Assembly: GCA_003990745.1 (NCBI GenBank)
Contig: RBNI01002428.1
Span: 1 to 18,540 of the forward strand
Length of the DNA stretch: 18,540 nt
Source: Jimgerdemannia flammicorona
Lineage: Eukaryota > Mucoromycota > Endogonomycetes > Endogonales > Endogonaceae
Reading direction: 5' to 3'
The notes beneath the pieces are model-generated. The model was not told the DNA's origin. It ran no database searches and was given only the letters and a program-made list of their open reading frames with translations. Numbering within the stretch: position 1 is the first letter of the stretch; every line of letters begins with the position of its first letter. This document shows, piece after piece, positions 6,530 to 15,877 of this stretch. Made by a program: the position numbers and the translations under genes.

Positions 6530-9028
6530 ACTCTAGTTAGAAAGTTTAAGTAATATACCAAATACTACAACTTAAAAAGCCAGCAAATATTCAGAATTGA
6601 AATATGGCCCACCAAAGAGATATAGTGGCCTCTCTAGTACTACAGGGCCTCTCTCCAAATAGTCACTCTTTGCTCTTACCAAATTTATAGCAGAACAGAC
6701 CCAAGTATGTACAACAGCTTCAGTAGAGACAATTGTTCCAATGATATCTCCTCTCACCAGCCTATTGCCTAATACCATCATTTCATACTTATGCTAGTTG
6801 AGTTTTATTCCTGAGTATACCTCATACTACTCTACTGTTTTCTAAAGAGCTCTCACATTAGCATTTAACCTAAGGCCCACTACTATAGTATCTACAAAGA
6901 CTCTAATCTTCTAGAAAATTTCAAATATGGAGAGCCCTATCACCTTATACCAAATCCTATCTATCAATGGCTCTAAGGACAGAGCATACAAAATAGAGAA
7001 CAGCAGGTCCCTCTGAAAAACATCTCTATTCAGAGAGAATGCCACCCCCTGATGACTATTATATATATATACAACTCTACTTCCTTCCAGTAGACTAATC
7101 ATTGATACTTAGAACTACTAAGAGACTCTAATCCTATCTAGTACTCTTACTAACCAGACCCATCAGACATGATCATAGGCCTTCTTCTGTTCCAGGAAGG
7201 CCAATCTCCCATCCAACCCACAGGCTTGAGTCTTTTCAATAATGCCATGAACTCAAGCTATGCTATCTCTGATGAGCCAGCCTTCATCAAAGCCTCTCTG
7301 CTCCTTATCCAGAACTTACTGAGCCACCTTCTGCAGCCTTACCACAACTACCTTAGTGAGTATCTTTCTGTCTATGTTCAGGAGCATAATTAGTCACCAG
7401 TTCTTCCAATTCCCCCTCCTGCTCTGGTCCTTATATAGAAGTACCACTAACCCCAGGTCTTGCTTTCCCACCTACCTCTCTGACTATAATATTAAGTTAC
7501 AAAGTACTGTCATCTCTCCCAGCACCCCAGAGACTTCCACTATCTTCTTCTAGAAGTTTCAGGGCAGACCATCCTCACCAGGTACAGTGCTCAGAAAAGT
7601 CTAGGCAAGAACCTAGAGTATCTCCTCCTCCTGAATCAATAATATCAAATTGTCTAGCCCATCTACTTATAGTGGATACCACTCCTCTAAAGTGTATTCA
7701 ATGGTGGCTGCATTGGCCCTACCCTCCTTCTCACTCTATAAACCACTCTACCTTTCCTTCAATGAGTCCAAAATATTTTGTGAACAATTCTCTAGCAGAC
7801 TATCAGAACCCAGTACTCTCTCTCACTACTGCCTCACCTTCCTTACCTATAGGAGCCTTGAAAGATACTTAGAGGACCTCTCTCTCTCTTCCAGCCCCTG
7901 CCAGTACAACTGTGCAGCCATTTCTCATACATGTGTCTTCTCCTTCTCCTTCAATATCTGTTATAGCTTAGCAATCTCTATTCTTGCTCACAATAGCCTC
8001 CAATCCTCAACCCCCTCCAAGGTCAAAAGATCTACCCAATTCTCTTGAAGCCAGACTAATCTAGCAGAGGCCCAGATCACCCTCTTCTACTGCTGTCTTC
8101 CAGCTACCTTATTGGCCTCACCCCAGTAATTTCTAGTGGCCTTCTTTAACTTCACCCACTGAATATCTACAGGCATACCCTCACAGACCTAACTATTTAC
8201 TTTTCACCCAATGTCCTCAGCTCAAGTATTCTACAATCTCTTCTCAACTAATATAGAGAAATTAAGATATCAATATCCAGGCCCATCCCTACTTCTCCCA
8301 AACTAACCATGCCCTAACAAGTCCCAGTAGTCTGACTATAGGCACCACTTCACCTCTAGAGACTTCTAGATATCTAGACCCCAATAATCAGCTGTCAACA
8401 CCCAGTCTATCCTAGTTCTAAGTCTATCCACCTAATGGATATATCCTCCTATCTCTCTACATTGCTCAACTGGCATCCACTAAGGATTCAAGTTACTCTA
8501 CTTTCTTCTAACCTTTGAGACCATCACTTCTGCTCTCAGTATTCCTCTCTCATCTATCCTGTCTACCTGTACCAAATGTACCATATTGAAGTCTCTCTCT
8601 AGTATATCTACTCTAGCCTCTACAAGTGCTCTACTATACAGAAGACCAGCAATCTACTCTATATGCTTACCTATAATATCAGAGCAGAAATAAGATCTAA
8701 TCATAATAAACTCCTATTCTGGCTAATGCCATATTCCCCAAACCAGTTGATCCCCCCAATTTCTGCTGTCACATATTTCACCTCACCCTTTCTGTACCAG
8801 TATTCTGACCTTGTCCATCTATATTGCTGCTCCTCTCTATTCTCTCATCAACTTCTATCAATCCAGATCCTCCTCAATATAGAAGAAAGATATCTACTTC
8901 TAATCTCTTTAGCTAAATAAAAATGTTATGTCACCTCTAAGCACACTTCAAGCTAATCACATTTATTAAAAATATATTGGTTATACTATTTATGGGAAAT
9001 AATGTTGAAATAGACATATTCTCTTCAT
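6530..9028 (-). pseudogene. LINE ORF2: endonuclease-reverse transcriptase, stop-riddled
   Basis: Encodes the enzyme that nicks target DNA and copies the LINE RNA. Read on the minus strand in one frame throughout. Endonuclease: RDFNMV (8579-8593 is DFNMV), then TRIDWVLTAD near 8400. Linker before RT: DGLP*NF*KK (from 7573), matching the usual GLPWEFYKK. RT: LLYKDQSRRGNWKNW (about 7443-7400), LLNIDRKILTKVV, EQRGFDEGW, FLEQKKAYDHV (7166-7198), LLFSILYALSLEPL, the degraded active site VFVDTIVV (6878-6901, for F/YADD), and SGIKLN (6814 down). The second catalytic Asp is lost. Stops are mainly TAG and TGA. The start at 9028 overlaps the ORF1 stop. The gene continues into 3304-4488 beyond the nested LTR. 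Confidence 0.9.
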
Positions 9029-10956
9029 AACTCTATATTTCTCTCCTCTCTAGCCAAGTCACATCCATGTGCTACATCAGTCTCTACCTCCTAAACCTGC
9101 TTAGCCTCCAGTCCCACCAGAAGTTTGTCTATTACTACATCATTCTTCAATTCCATCTCCTCCCAGTACTCCAGGCAAGCTTCTTACTAAATCTTCAGCC
9201 TATGTCGCTGTTCCCACCAACAGACTGCTCTCTCCCTAATAGCCACTACTATCTCAGCCTCTCTTGCCTCATCCACCTCATAGCCTTCCTCATCTAGAAA
9301 AACTGCCAATACCTCTATCATCAAGGCCTCTATAATACTTTCTTCCTACAGTACCCTTATCTAGTGCTCTTTGCTGATAACTTACAAAACCACATCCCCC
9401 ATCTCCTCAGCCACTAAGTTGTTCATCACTCAGCACATCCACTATAAGTCCCCAATCTCTTTGCCCATAGAGATCACTAGTTGGCCAGCCTCCAGCATTA
9501 CTGTATCTACCCCTATACTTGCAGACTTATCTCACTCCTCCTCAGGAATATCCACTAGCTCATCCCCTCTAATCTCAATTACTTGCTCTCTACTCACCAT
9601 CTCAGGTACTCTAAACCAAACTTAGTGAGTCCCCATCATCTCCACATCCTCTCCAGCCCTCTGCCTTACAACTCCAGACCTTTTTTCCAAATCTATACTC
9701 TCCTCCCATATCTCCAGTATGCCATCATTATAGAGAGCCTGGTCCCTTGCCTCCTGGCTCTCATTTACAGTCTTCACACTCCTCTGCACCTTAACATCTA
9801 CCCAGACACTCTTCCAAGTACTCCCTACAGCACTATTAGAGCTCAGTACCACCTTCTCCTTTACATTCTCCTTCAAACTAGTAAGTAACTCTCTCTGCCT
9901 CTTATGCCTCTGTATGCTCTCCAACTGCCCCTTATCCATCTGAATGTGCTTTCCATCCACCACTTCCAAGTGAATTGAGTCTACATATGTCTGCTATATC
10001 TTGGTCTGCTGCTCCAACATACCACCGAGCTCCTTCAGCACCTCTATCAGATCCTTCTTCTCCTCTATACTCTCTTTTACTCTCATCATCTTACAGATGA
10101 ATGCTCCCTATAGCAGTACTGAGGACCAGTCTCTCAGCTTCCCTATAGCCTCCCTCCCAGCCAACCAGAGTCTGACATTCATATCTTCTGTCCTGAACAA
10201 AGTCTCCTCTCAGACCTGTAAGCTGATATCAATTACCTCATTATACTCTACTATAACCTCCTCTACTCTCCTCCTTATCTTGACTGTTGTCATCATGGGC
10301 ACTATCTCTACTAGTAACTAGACCACTCTGGAGTCTTACCTCAGACAGTGAGTCATTGGAACCACAATCTCTCCTATAGTCAGCTCTGTCTTCATTGTCT
10401 TCTCTAAAGGAGTAGCCTTCTCAAAGCCTACCTTCACTCCTTCAAGCCCCTTCAGGAACTTTACTGAGGCCACTCTAGCCATCTGCTTCAAGATCAGCCC
10501 CAGAACTATCTTCACTATCACTGCTAAGTCCTGGAAGCACAATATGACTACAAACTCCGCAATCAATTTCTTGAGTAATAGGATTACTGCCAGGCCTATC
10601 ACACTATCAGCCAGATCCCCCTGCTCCTGATGATCTCTCTGTATAGTACTACTATTAGCTGTCACATCTCTTTTTTTTTCTAAATATCTCATTATACTAC
10701 CATCAGCAATCATATCACTTCCCCCAGCTATAGCTCCTCCTGCCCCTATATCTACTCCCCTAGACAAAGAATCTCCTGCTCTCTCCAGGGTAGTCTTGTC
10801 TTTTCTCTCAGCTATATCAGTCCAAGCATCTGCTGGCCAGCCTCTCCCCTTCACCTTATCAGCAAAGCTAGAGAGATCAGATCTACTCTCACTTCCACCA
10901 GATACCAGCTCTCCTTCAGACTCTTCCCTACTATTCATATCTTCAAAAACACTCAT
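9025..10956 (-). pseudogene. LINE ORF1 (RNA-binding/gag-like), stop-interrupted
   Basis: 644 codons in a single frame from ATG 10956 (MSVFEDMNSREESEG...) to TGA 9027-9025, interrupted only by TAG/TAA/TGA, the first at 10336-10338. In LINEs this protein binds the element RNA and helps form the ribonucleoprotein. The N-terminus is acidic and Ser-rich. The middle (about 10090-9620) is Lys/Glu/Gln-rich and looks coiled-coil (KGQLESIQRHKRQRELL, SLKENVKEKVV). I see no CCHC zinc knuckle. The frame remains open upstream of 10956 right up to the insertion junction at 11130, with no other in-frame ATG, so the true start may have been lost by 5' truncation. Confidence 0.75.
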
Positions 10957-11130
10957 TTCTAGGTCATAACTCCTCTCTATATACTGCCAGCCAAATACTC
11001 CAGATCTATCTGACTCAGTACATCTATTAGGACTCTTGCTTGATGATATTTTACTTGTATCTTTTCTCTGAGTTGTATCAAAGAGTATTGCTAGAAGTTT
11101 TATATAATGTAAATTATACCAGAGAAAGGT

Positions 11131-12123
11131 ATATCATCTATACCTCTAGACTACTCTTAAAATAGAACCAAAAACTCTATCTTCTTAATATGAGTAAAAT
11201 AGAGAATAGCTACCAGTATACTACAACCTTGTAATATCTAGTACTATAATCTACTGAAATATACTAATAGTGAATCTAATGAAAATAATATATCTCTTCT
11301 CTATTCATCTATATCATATCTAGCATATGAGATAGTTGATACTATTCTGTAAGATAGTGATATAGTTCTAACATATTACTATATGAATAAATAGAGAGAT
11401 ATAATCCAAGAACTACTCTTTCTCGATAACTACTTTATCAGAGATAATATCATCAATAATGACCTCATCAAAGAATATCCAGATAGTGACTAAACTTATA
11501 AATAGCATAGCAGTCAGTTGATCTCTTAATATATCAGATTTCACTTATACTATATAACTATATTTTAACTTATCAAAGTACTAAAGTATTATATCTATAT
11601 TTAGTATAGTCTAGATAGTCTCCTATTAGAATAAATACCTACTCCTCCAGACCTTAGCAACTTAGATAAGAATAGATGAATAAGTCAAGAACATTTCTTT
11701 ACAAATATCCCTTCACATACTATTTCTAGTAATAGCCAATAGTAATATTATAAATAATAAATAAACTTATTTAATAACTCTCAAACTACTCTTAGACAAA
11801 TCTATAATATAGTAGGTCTCACTCCAAACTAGATCCCAAAATTTTCTAATTAGATATTGTCTATAGTAATAAGTTGATTTAACTAAGTTAGTTTTAGTTT
11901 CTTGAAATTTCTAAAATATAGAAAATTCTGAACATTCAGAATAAGTCTGAAAAAGGACTTTAGTTGAGATATCAATACAATCTTAAAATCAATAAGTATA
12001 AAAGATATACTCTATATATAATTGATCTTGATCTTAAGAAAATGATCTTTCAGAATATTTAGAACTTCTAGAGAAATTCTTTCAGGACTATGTAACTATA
12101 CTCTAAGAAAGAAATCTCTTATA
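11131..12123 (+). mobile_element. Older 3' LTR, right part
   Basis: Resumes at the LINE target duplication (11131-11142) and aligns with about 5478-6524 of the young LTR to a mutated terminus CTTATA (12118-12123, for CTTACA). The end of the U3 ORF is recognisable (stop TAA 11491-11493, 7 nt shorter than in the young copy since about 11147). The U5 hairpin segment is at about 11880-12120. Changes are both C-to-T and G-to-A. Confidence 0.88.
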
Positions 12124-12285
12124 TATAGCCATTCTTATTAGTATAAGAACCCAAAAGTAATATCTAGACTCTGTTATATTAGACAACTTAGTACTCAGTA
12201 CTTTCTCAAGAACTCAGAACTTAGGACCAATAGTTACTATTAATTATCTATAATATATTAATTATATTAGAATATAGTTTTATAA
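12124..12285. other. AT-rich flank without features
   Basis: Sequence after the old LTR terminus. If that unit is a 3' LTR, this is the host or older-repeat DNA it landed in. I see no frame or repeat. Confidence 0.4.
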
Positions 12286-13263
12286 TATAATCTTATATAA
12301 TTTATTATTTAAAATCTTATTTATTTTATCTTTTAAAAAAATAATAAGAAAACTCTTTTTAAATATATAAATATATATAATATATTATTAATATACTGAA
12401 TTCAAATATTAAAACAATGATATTTTGTATAAAGAAGGCTATTTAAGTATACTAAGTATACTTTATACTCATAATAAATTATAATTTATTTATTAATTAG
12501 ATTAGTTATAGTTGAAATTTTATAAATTATTATAGTATTAAATATAAGGAGAATAAATAGATACTATATAGAACAGACTGATATTAGGTAACTAGAAGTA
12601 TATAGTATCTCTAATAAAACAAAAATTAATTATTTTGGATTCTATATATAATATCTATCTTTTTCTATTATCTTTAAATTTTATAGTCAATCAATATTAT
12701 TTATTTTTTTCTAAATTAAAAATGCTGCAAAACTACTTTAAACTAACTATAAATACTCAAATAGTGTATTATTATTATCTTAAATATCTAAGATATATAC
12801 TATAAAATTGAAATAAAGATATGAAATATTACTTAATATAGTTATGTGATATTGATTGACTAAAATTTAAAGATAATAGAAAAAGATATATATTATATGC
12901 AGAATTCAAAATAATTGATTTTTGTTTTATTAGAGGATACTATATACTTCTAGTTATCTAATATCAGTCTGTTCTATATGATATCTATTTTTTCTTCTAT
13001 TATTCATATATATTTAATAATATAATAATTTATATAACCTTCAACAATATCTAATCTATTTAATAAATAAATTATAATTTATTATGAATAGAAAGTATTC
13101 TTAAATAGCCTTTCTTAGACAAAATATCATTACTTTAATATTTGAATTCAGTATATTAATAATATATTATATATATTTATATATATTTAAAAAGAGTTTT
13201 TTTATTATTTTTTTAAATAATAAAATAAATAAGATTATAAAAAATAAATTATATAAGATTATA
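12286..13263. repeat. Foldback structure: two ~415-bp inverted arms, 148-bp spacer
   Basis: Left arm 12286-12699 and right arm 12848-13263 are reverse complements with modest divergence. Matching landmarks: ATAATCTTATATAA at the outer end, ACTGAATTCAAATATTAAA, ATAAATTATAATTTATTTATTAA, AGAACAGACTGATATTA, ACTAGAAGTATATAGTATC, and GTCAATCAATAT at the inner end. The spacer 12700-12847 is AT-rich and empty. No ORF. It may be a MITE-like or foldback transposon, or an inverted duplication of a decayed repeat. I saw no clear target duplication. Confidence 0.85.
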
Positions 13264-14200
13264 GAGAAATATTAAAAGAATAACTATAATAAGTTTTAAA
13301 TATATATCTCAATTTATTATTTATTTATTAAATCAAGAAATTTATAAATAATTTTATTCCAAAACTAAATCAATAATTTTTTTTAAGAAATTTTTTAAAG
13401 ATAAAATAAAAATTTAAAAATAATAAATTTAATAAAGCATAGGTTCAGTTTTGGAATATATTGTATTATATTTAGCTATAACTTCAATCTATATTAATAT
13501 CCTCTATACTGAGTATATTATAATCTTAGCTCTACTTTTTTCTCTTAAGAATAAAGTAGTATTCTTTCTTATCAAGAACTCTCAGATCTGACTTATTAAT
13601 AATTCTAGTCTAATCAACTTAAAATACAAGTAGAGTATCTCTATCTAATACTAGATCCTGAAAGTGACACTTGAAGTATATCTTTATAAAATATACTTAA
13701 AATATAATATTTTCTTATAAAACTTAGAATCTAAGATTAATAGTTTATTTTAAATTAGATATAATATATTAAATTTATCAGTATATAGTTTTATTATACT
13801 TATAGTTCTAATATAAATTTCTTTTATATATACTAAAATAAAGCTAAGAATATATTTCTTTTAGAAGTTTTTCAAAATTTCTTAATACTAAAATCTTTCT
13901 TTAAGTTACTATTAGAAATGCTTAATTATTTTTATTTTATACAAACTAGAATTGTTATAGAGTAATATTAAAAGTAAACAAGACATTTAAATTATTTGTT
14001 ATACATATTATATTTATCTATATATATTTATGAATAATTTTATTTTATTTTGTTTTATTTTTAATGATTTAAATTTATTATAATTAGTTAAATTAATATA
14101 TTTCATTTATAAATTTATTCTATATAATAATTTATATTAGTAGGCTAATTCAAATCAATCGAAAGTCTAAAATAGTATAATAAGGTTAATAAAATATACA
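13264..14200. other. Very AT-rich decayed DNA, no gene
   Basis: Almost no CpG and no coding frame. The only structure seen is a short inverted repeat, ATTCCAAAACTAAAT (13356-13370) against GTTCAGTTTTGGAAT (13443-13457), pairing at 13 of 15 positions. The AT-rich block ends sharply near 14200. Confidence 0.6.
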
Positions 14201-14446
14201 ATGAAAGAATTAGTCAGAGATAGCAGGCAACGGAGGCTAATTCGGCCTTTTTTGTAATTGGGCGAGGACGACGTAATGATTGTGTGACGTTTTCATTTTT
14301 GGGGGGTTCAAAACAAATATTTTTCAGCAAGCAGTCGGTTTCCCTGTTTGAGCCGGTCGAGTAGTATCAAGCCAAAGTTTGCGGCATAGGGCATGGCAGC
14401 TGTTGGTCGGTAACTATGTGGAAGATACTTCGCTACTTATTTCGAT

Positions 14447-14635
14447 ATGGAGTGTGTGTGTTCGCTTGCGAATCGCCTTGACAAGACTCAAACGAAATGG
14501 GCCGCGACTGTTGTATCGGGGACAACCACCTTATACCTTGCGCTTATATATTGGTTAAATATCTATATGCAGATAAGTATTTCATATCAACGTGGTGTTT
14601 CTTGCATAATATTTGAAGTCCGAACCGCCTACTGA
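14447..14635 (+). CDS. Possible small membrane protein (62 codons)
   Basis: ATG 14447 to TGA 14633. The peptide MECVCSLANRLDKTQTKW is followed by a hydrophobic stretch (AATVVSGTTTLYLALIYW) that could span a membrane. It lies in the first CpG-rich DNA after the AT-rich block and stops 24 bp before the ribozyme. No family is recognised and no promoter or intron supports it, so chance is quite possible. Confidence 0.2.
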   Translation: MECVCSLANRLDKTQTKWAATVVSGTTTLYLALIYWLNIYMQISISYQRGVSCIIFEVRTAY

Positions 14636-14645
14636 CTTTACTTTT

Positions 14646-14666
14646 GACCGGTTCCTTATGCCGGTC
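14646..14666 (+). promoter_or_regulatory. Competing hairpin over the ribozyme cleavage site
   Basis: GACCGG (14646-14651) pairs perfectly with CCGGTC (14661-14666), around TTCCTTATG. The 3' arm is the stem III strand and the cleavage triplet of the hammerhead, so the two folds exclude each other. ACCGGTTC also occurs twice (14647-14654, 14712-14719). Confidence 0.5.
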
Positions 14667-14717
14667 TTGGTTGCTATAAACCAACTGATGAGCCCCTTAA
14701 GCAAGGGCGAAACCGGT
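14660..14717 (+). ncRNA. Type III hammerhead self-cleaving ribozyme
   Basis: All core parts are present in order. Stem III 5' strand GCCGG (14660-14664), cleavage triplet GUC ending at C14666, stem I UUGGUU (14667-14672) with loop GCUAUA and AACCAA (14679-14684), the invariant CUGAUGA (14685-14691), stem II GCCC (14692-14695) with loop CUUAAGCAA and GGGC (14705-14708), the invariant GAAA (14709-14712), and stem III 3' strand CCGGU (14713-14717). Stem I has 6 pairs, stem II 4, stem III 4 plus a G-U, plus the core U-A. Stem III is the open stem, so it is type III. Loop 1 GCU could contact loop 2 AGC (14700-14702). Predicted cleavage is between 14666 and 14667. The order and the exact invariant residues make chance unlikely; activity is not shown. 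Confidence 0.88.
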
Positions 14718-14924
14718 TCTATAGAAACACCTATTGGTGCGAGCCCCCCGTGCCCTTTCAGACATCCGTCCAAGATGCGCGAAAAGTCGTAGGCACCACC
14801 GCCACCCCCACAACCGCCACTGCTTGCACCACCCGCGTGCGTTAATTGTCGGCTCGAGGGGAGGTAACGTCGCATGAAATTCTAACACGAGTTCGGATTC
14901 CGCGTCAATCTCGCATACCAAAAG

Positions 14925-14969
14925 ATGTACCTGCTGTTGTTCCTCAGCAGATCGAGTCTTGGTGAGTCT

Positions 14970-15041
<72 letters not shown>

Positions 15042-15343
15042 ACTCTCATTCTTCCTTTTAATATAGTTGGTCACTTTGGTTCATTGCTGTCTTGCTCGCC
15101 GCAGTTGGAACCGCTATACCTCGTTCAACTATTGCTACAGCTCAGATATCCCTAGCTCATACATCTTCTATCTGGCTGCTTCCCTTGTCGCGCCCTCGGG
15201 TTGCTGGACCTACAGCCACAACTTCGGGGTTGACGTATGTAGGTTGCAGGTGGGAGTGTGAATGTCGTTCAAAAACACGGAAGGAGGTCCGCCAGGGTCG
15301 GCATTACATCATCAGCTCGCTAACTTCTATTTCCTCGTTATAA
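14925..15343 (+). CDS. Possible small secreted protein, two exons, 91 aa
   Basis: Exon 1 is 14925-14961 (MYLLLFLSRSSL) and exon 2 is 15105-15343, ending TAA. The intron 14962-15104 has donor GTGAGT and acceptor CGCCGCAG. The exons sum to 276 nt, a multiple of three, and join in frame as ...SRSSLVGTAIPRSTIATA. The N-terminus resembles a signal peptide. The rest is basic, with a clustered CRWECECRS. No family is recognised. Small, secreted, Cys-bearing proteins beside AT-rich repeat blocks are often effector candidates in fungi, but that is a guess. The intron holds an extreme poly-T tract and lacks a clear branch site. The ribozyme lies about 210 bp upstream, perhaps in the 5' leader. Confidence 0.35.
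14972..15039 (+). repeat. Poly-T tract of 68 bases
   Basis: T30-C-T37 inside the putative intron. Read on the other strand it gives an artificial poly-lysine frame. Similar tracts occur at 15715-15737, 17764-17790, 18005-18016 and at the window end (18531-18540). Confidence 0.95.
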
Positions 15344-15506
15344 CTTCCCAACCACAATCAAAACCACCTTCGGCAAACGTTTTCATCTGACAAGTCGACG
15401 ACCATGTGACCGTCGGGAGATTCCTTTTCACCCATCTCCCCTTTCCTTCCTTTCTCTCCCGTCCCTGTTATCCATTACTTCCTTCATTGATCCTTTCATT
15501 CGGAGT
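15344..15506 (+). promoter_or_regulatory. CT-rich upstream region before repeat module P1
   Basis: Pyrimidine-rich stretch about 15419-15500 (CCCCTTTCCTTCCTTTCTCTC and similar) directly before the first P module. Filamentous fungi often have CT-rich core promoters. A similar tract precedes P2 (about 16500-16600) and a short one precedes P3. Confidence 0.35.
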
Positions 15507-15750
15507 CGGTTGCTAAGGTTTCGAAAGGGTACGTATGTAATGACCGGGCGCGGTAGACAGTGCGGTGTGGGGGATAAGTTCTCGCACTGTTCTACTAAAA
15601 GTTGCGCATAGAGCTTTGCCGCTGAGGATATCGAAGCTCCTTAACTTGTGCGTTTCCTGTTAAGCGCGTGGTATTCGTTATTGCGTGCGTACTGGCTTTT
15701 GCTAATATCGACAATTTTTTTTTTTTTTTTTTTTTTTCCTTTTTCACCAA
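15507..15750 (+). repeat. Intron-like repeat module P, copy 1 (shortest)
   Basis: Shares with P2 and P3 the order: a leader ending TTCGAAAGG, donor-like GTACGTATG (15529), TAATGAC, AGTGCGG, TTCTCGCACTGTTCTACT, GTTGCGCAT, then GAAGCTCCTTA, GTTATTGCGTGCGTACT and TTTTGCTAATAT. Then come a 23-base T tract and CACCAAG (15744-15750), a possible acceptor. It lacks about 190 bp of the middle present in P2 and P3. Confidence 0.75.
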
Positions 15751-15792
15751 GCTCTCTGAGCACACCAACGTGCTAGATCGGTGCATGTCTTG

Positions 15793-15877
15793 GTAAGTTC
15801 CAGAGGATTAACCCTACATCACATAAAAATGTGAATTGACGTTTTTTTATATTTATTTTTACCTAGGCTAACAATAG
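15793..15877 (+). repeat. Intron-like repeat module Q, copy 1
   Basis: 85 bp with donor GTAAGT, shared CATCACATAAAA...TGAA, a T-rich stretch, branch-like GGCTAAC and acceptor AATAG. Homologous to 17952-18033. Similarity continues beyond the acceptor to GCGGTGGATAACCACGGCGG (about 15943-15962). Confidence 0.7.

Larger units (their letters stand above)
3304..11130 (-). mobile_element. Non-LTR retrotransposon (LINE), decayed, minus strand
   Basis: Total 7,827 bp here; 5,791 bp after removing the nested LTR and its extra duplication. The poly(A) end is at 3304-3333. Two frames read on the minus strand: ORF1 (10956-9025) and ORF2 (from 9028), the latter with an apurinic-type endonuclease and a reverse transcriptase. 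The fungal host, two-ORF layout and poly(A) tail suggest a Tad1-like LINE; the clade is inferred. Decay is by in-frame stops with no frame shift in the parts I followed. The plus strand is strikingly poor in G and TpG. It sits inside the older 3' LTR. Confidence 0.9.

Noticed and set aside
7169..10321. Many plus-strand open frames (about 60-130 codons)
   Set aside because: They are shadows of the minus-strand LINE ORFs. The plus strand lacks stops because it is poor in G, and the LINE motifs lie on the minus strand.
908..12128. Target duplication around the older LTR
   Set aside because: AGAGT and TATAG do not match even allowing for C-to-T change. The left side is better explained as a polypurine tract.
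14697..15074. Minus-strand 125-codon frame with a long lysine run
   Set aside because: The lysines are the poly-T tract read backwards, and the frame crosses the ribozyme. There is no other coding sign.
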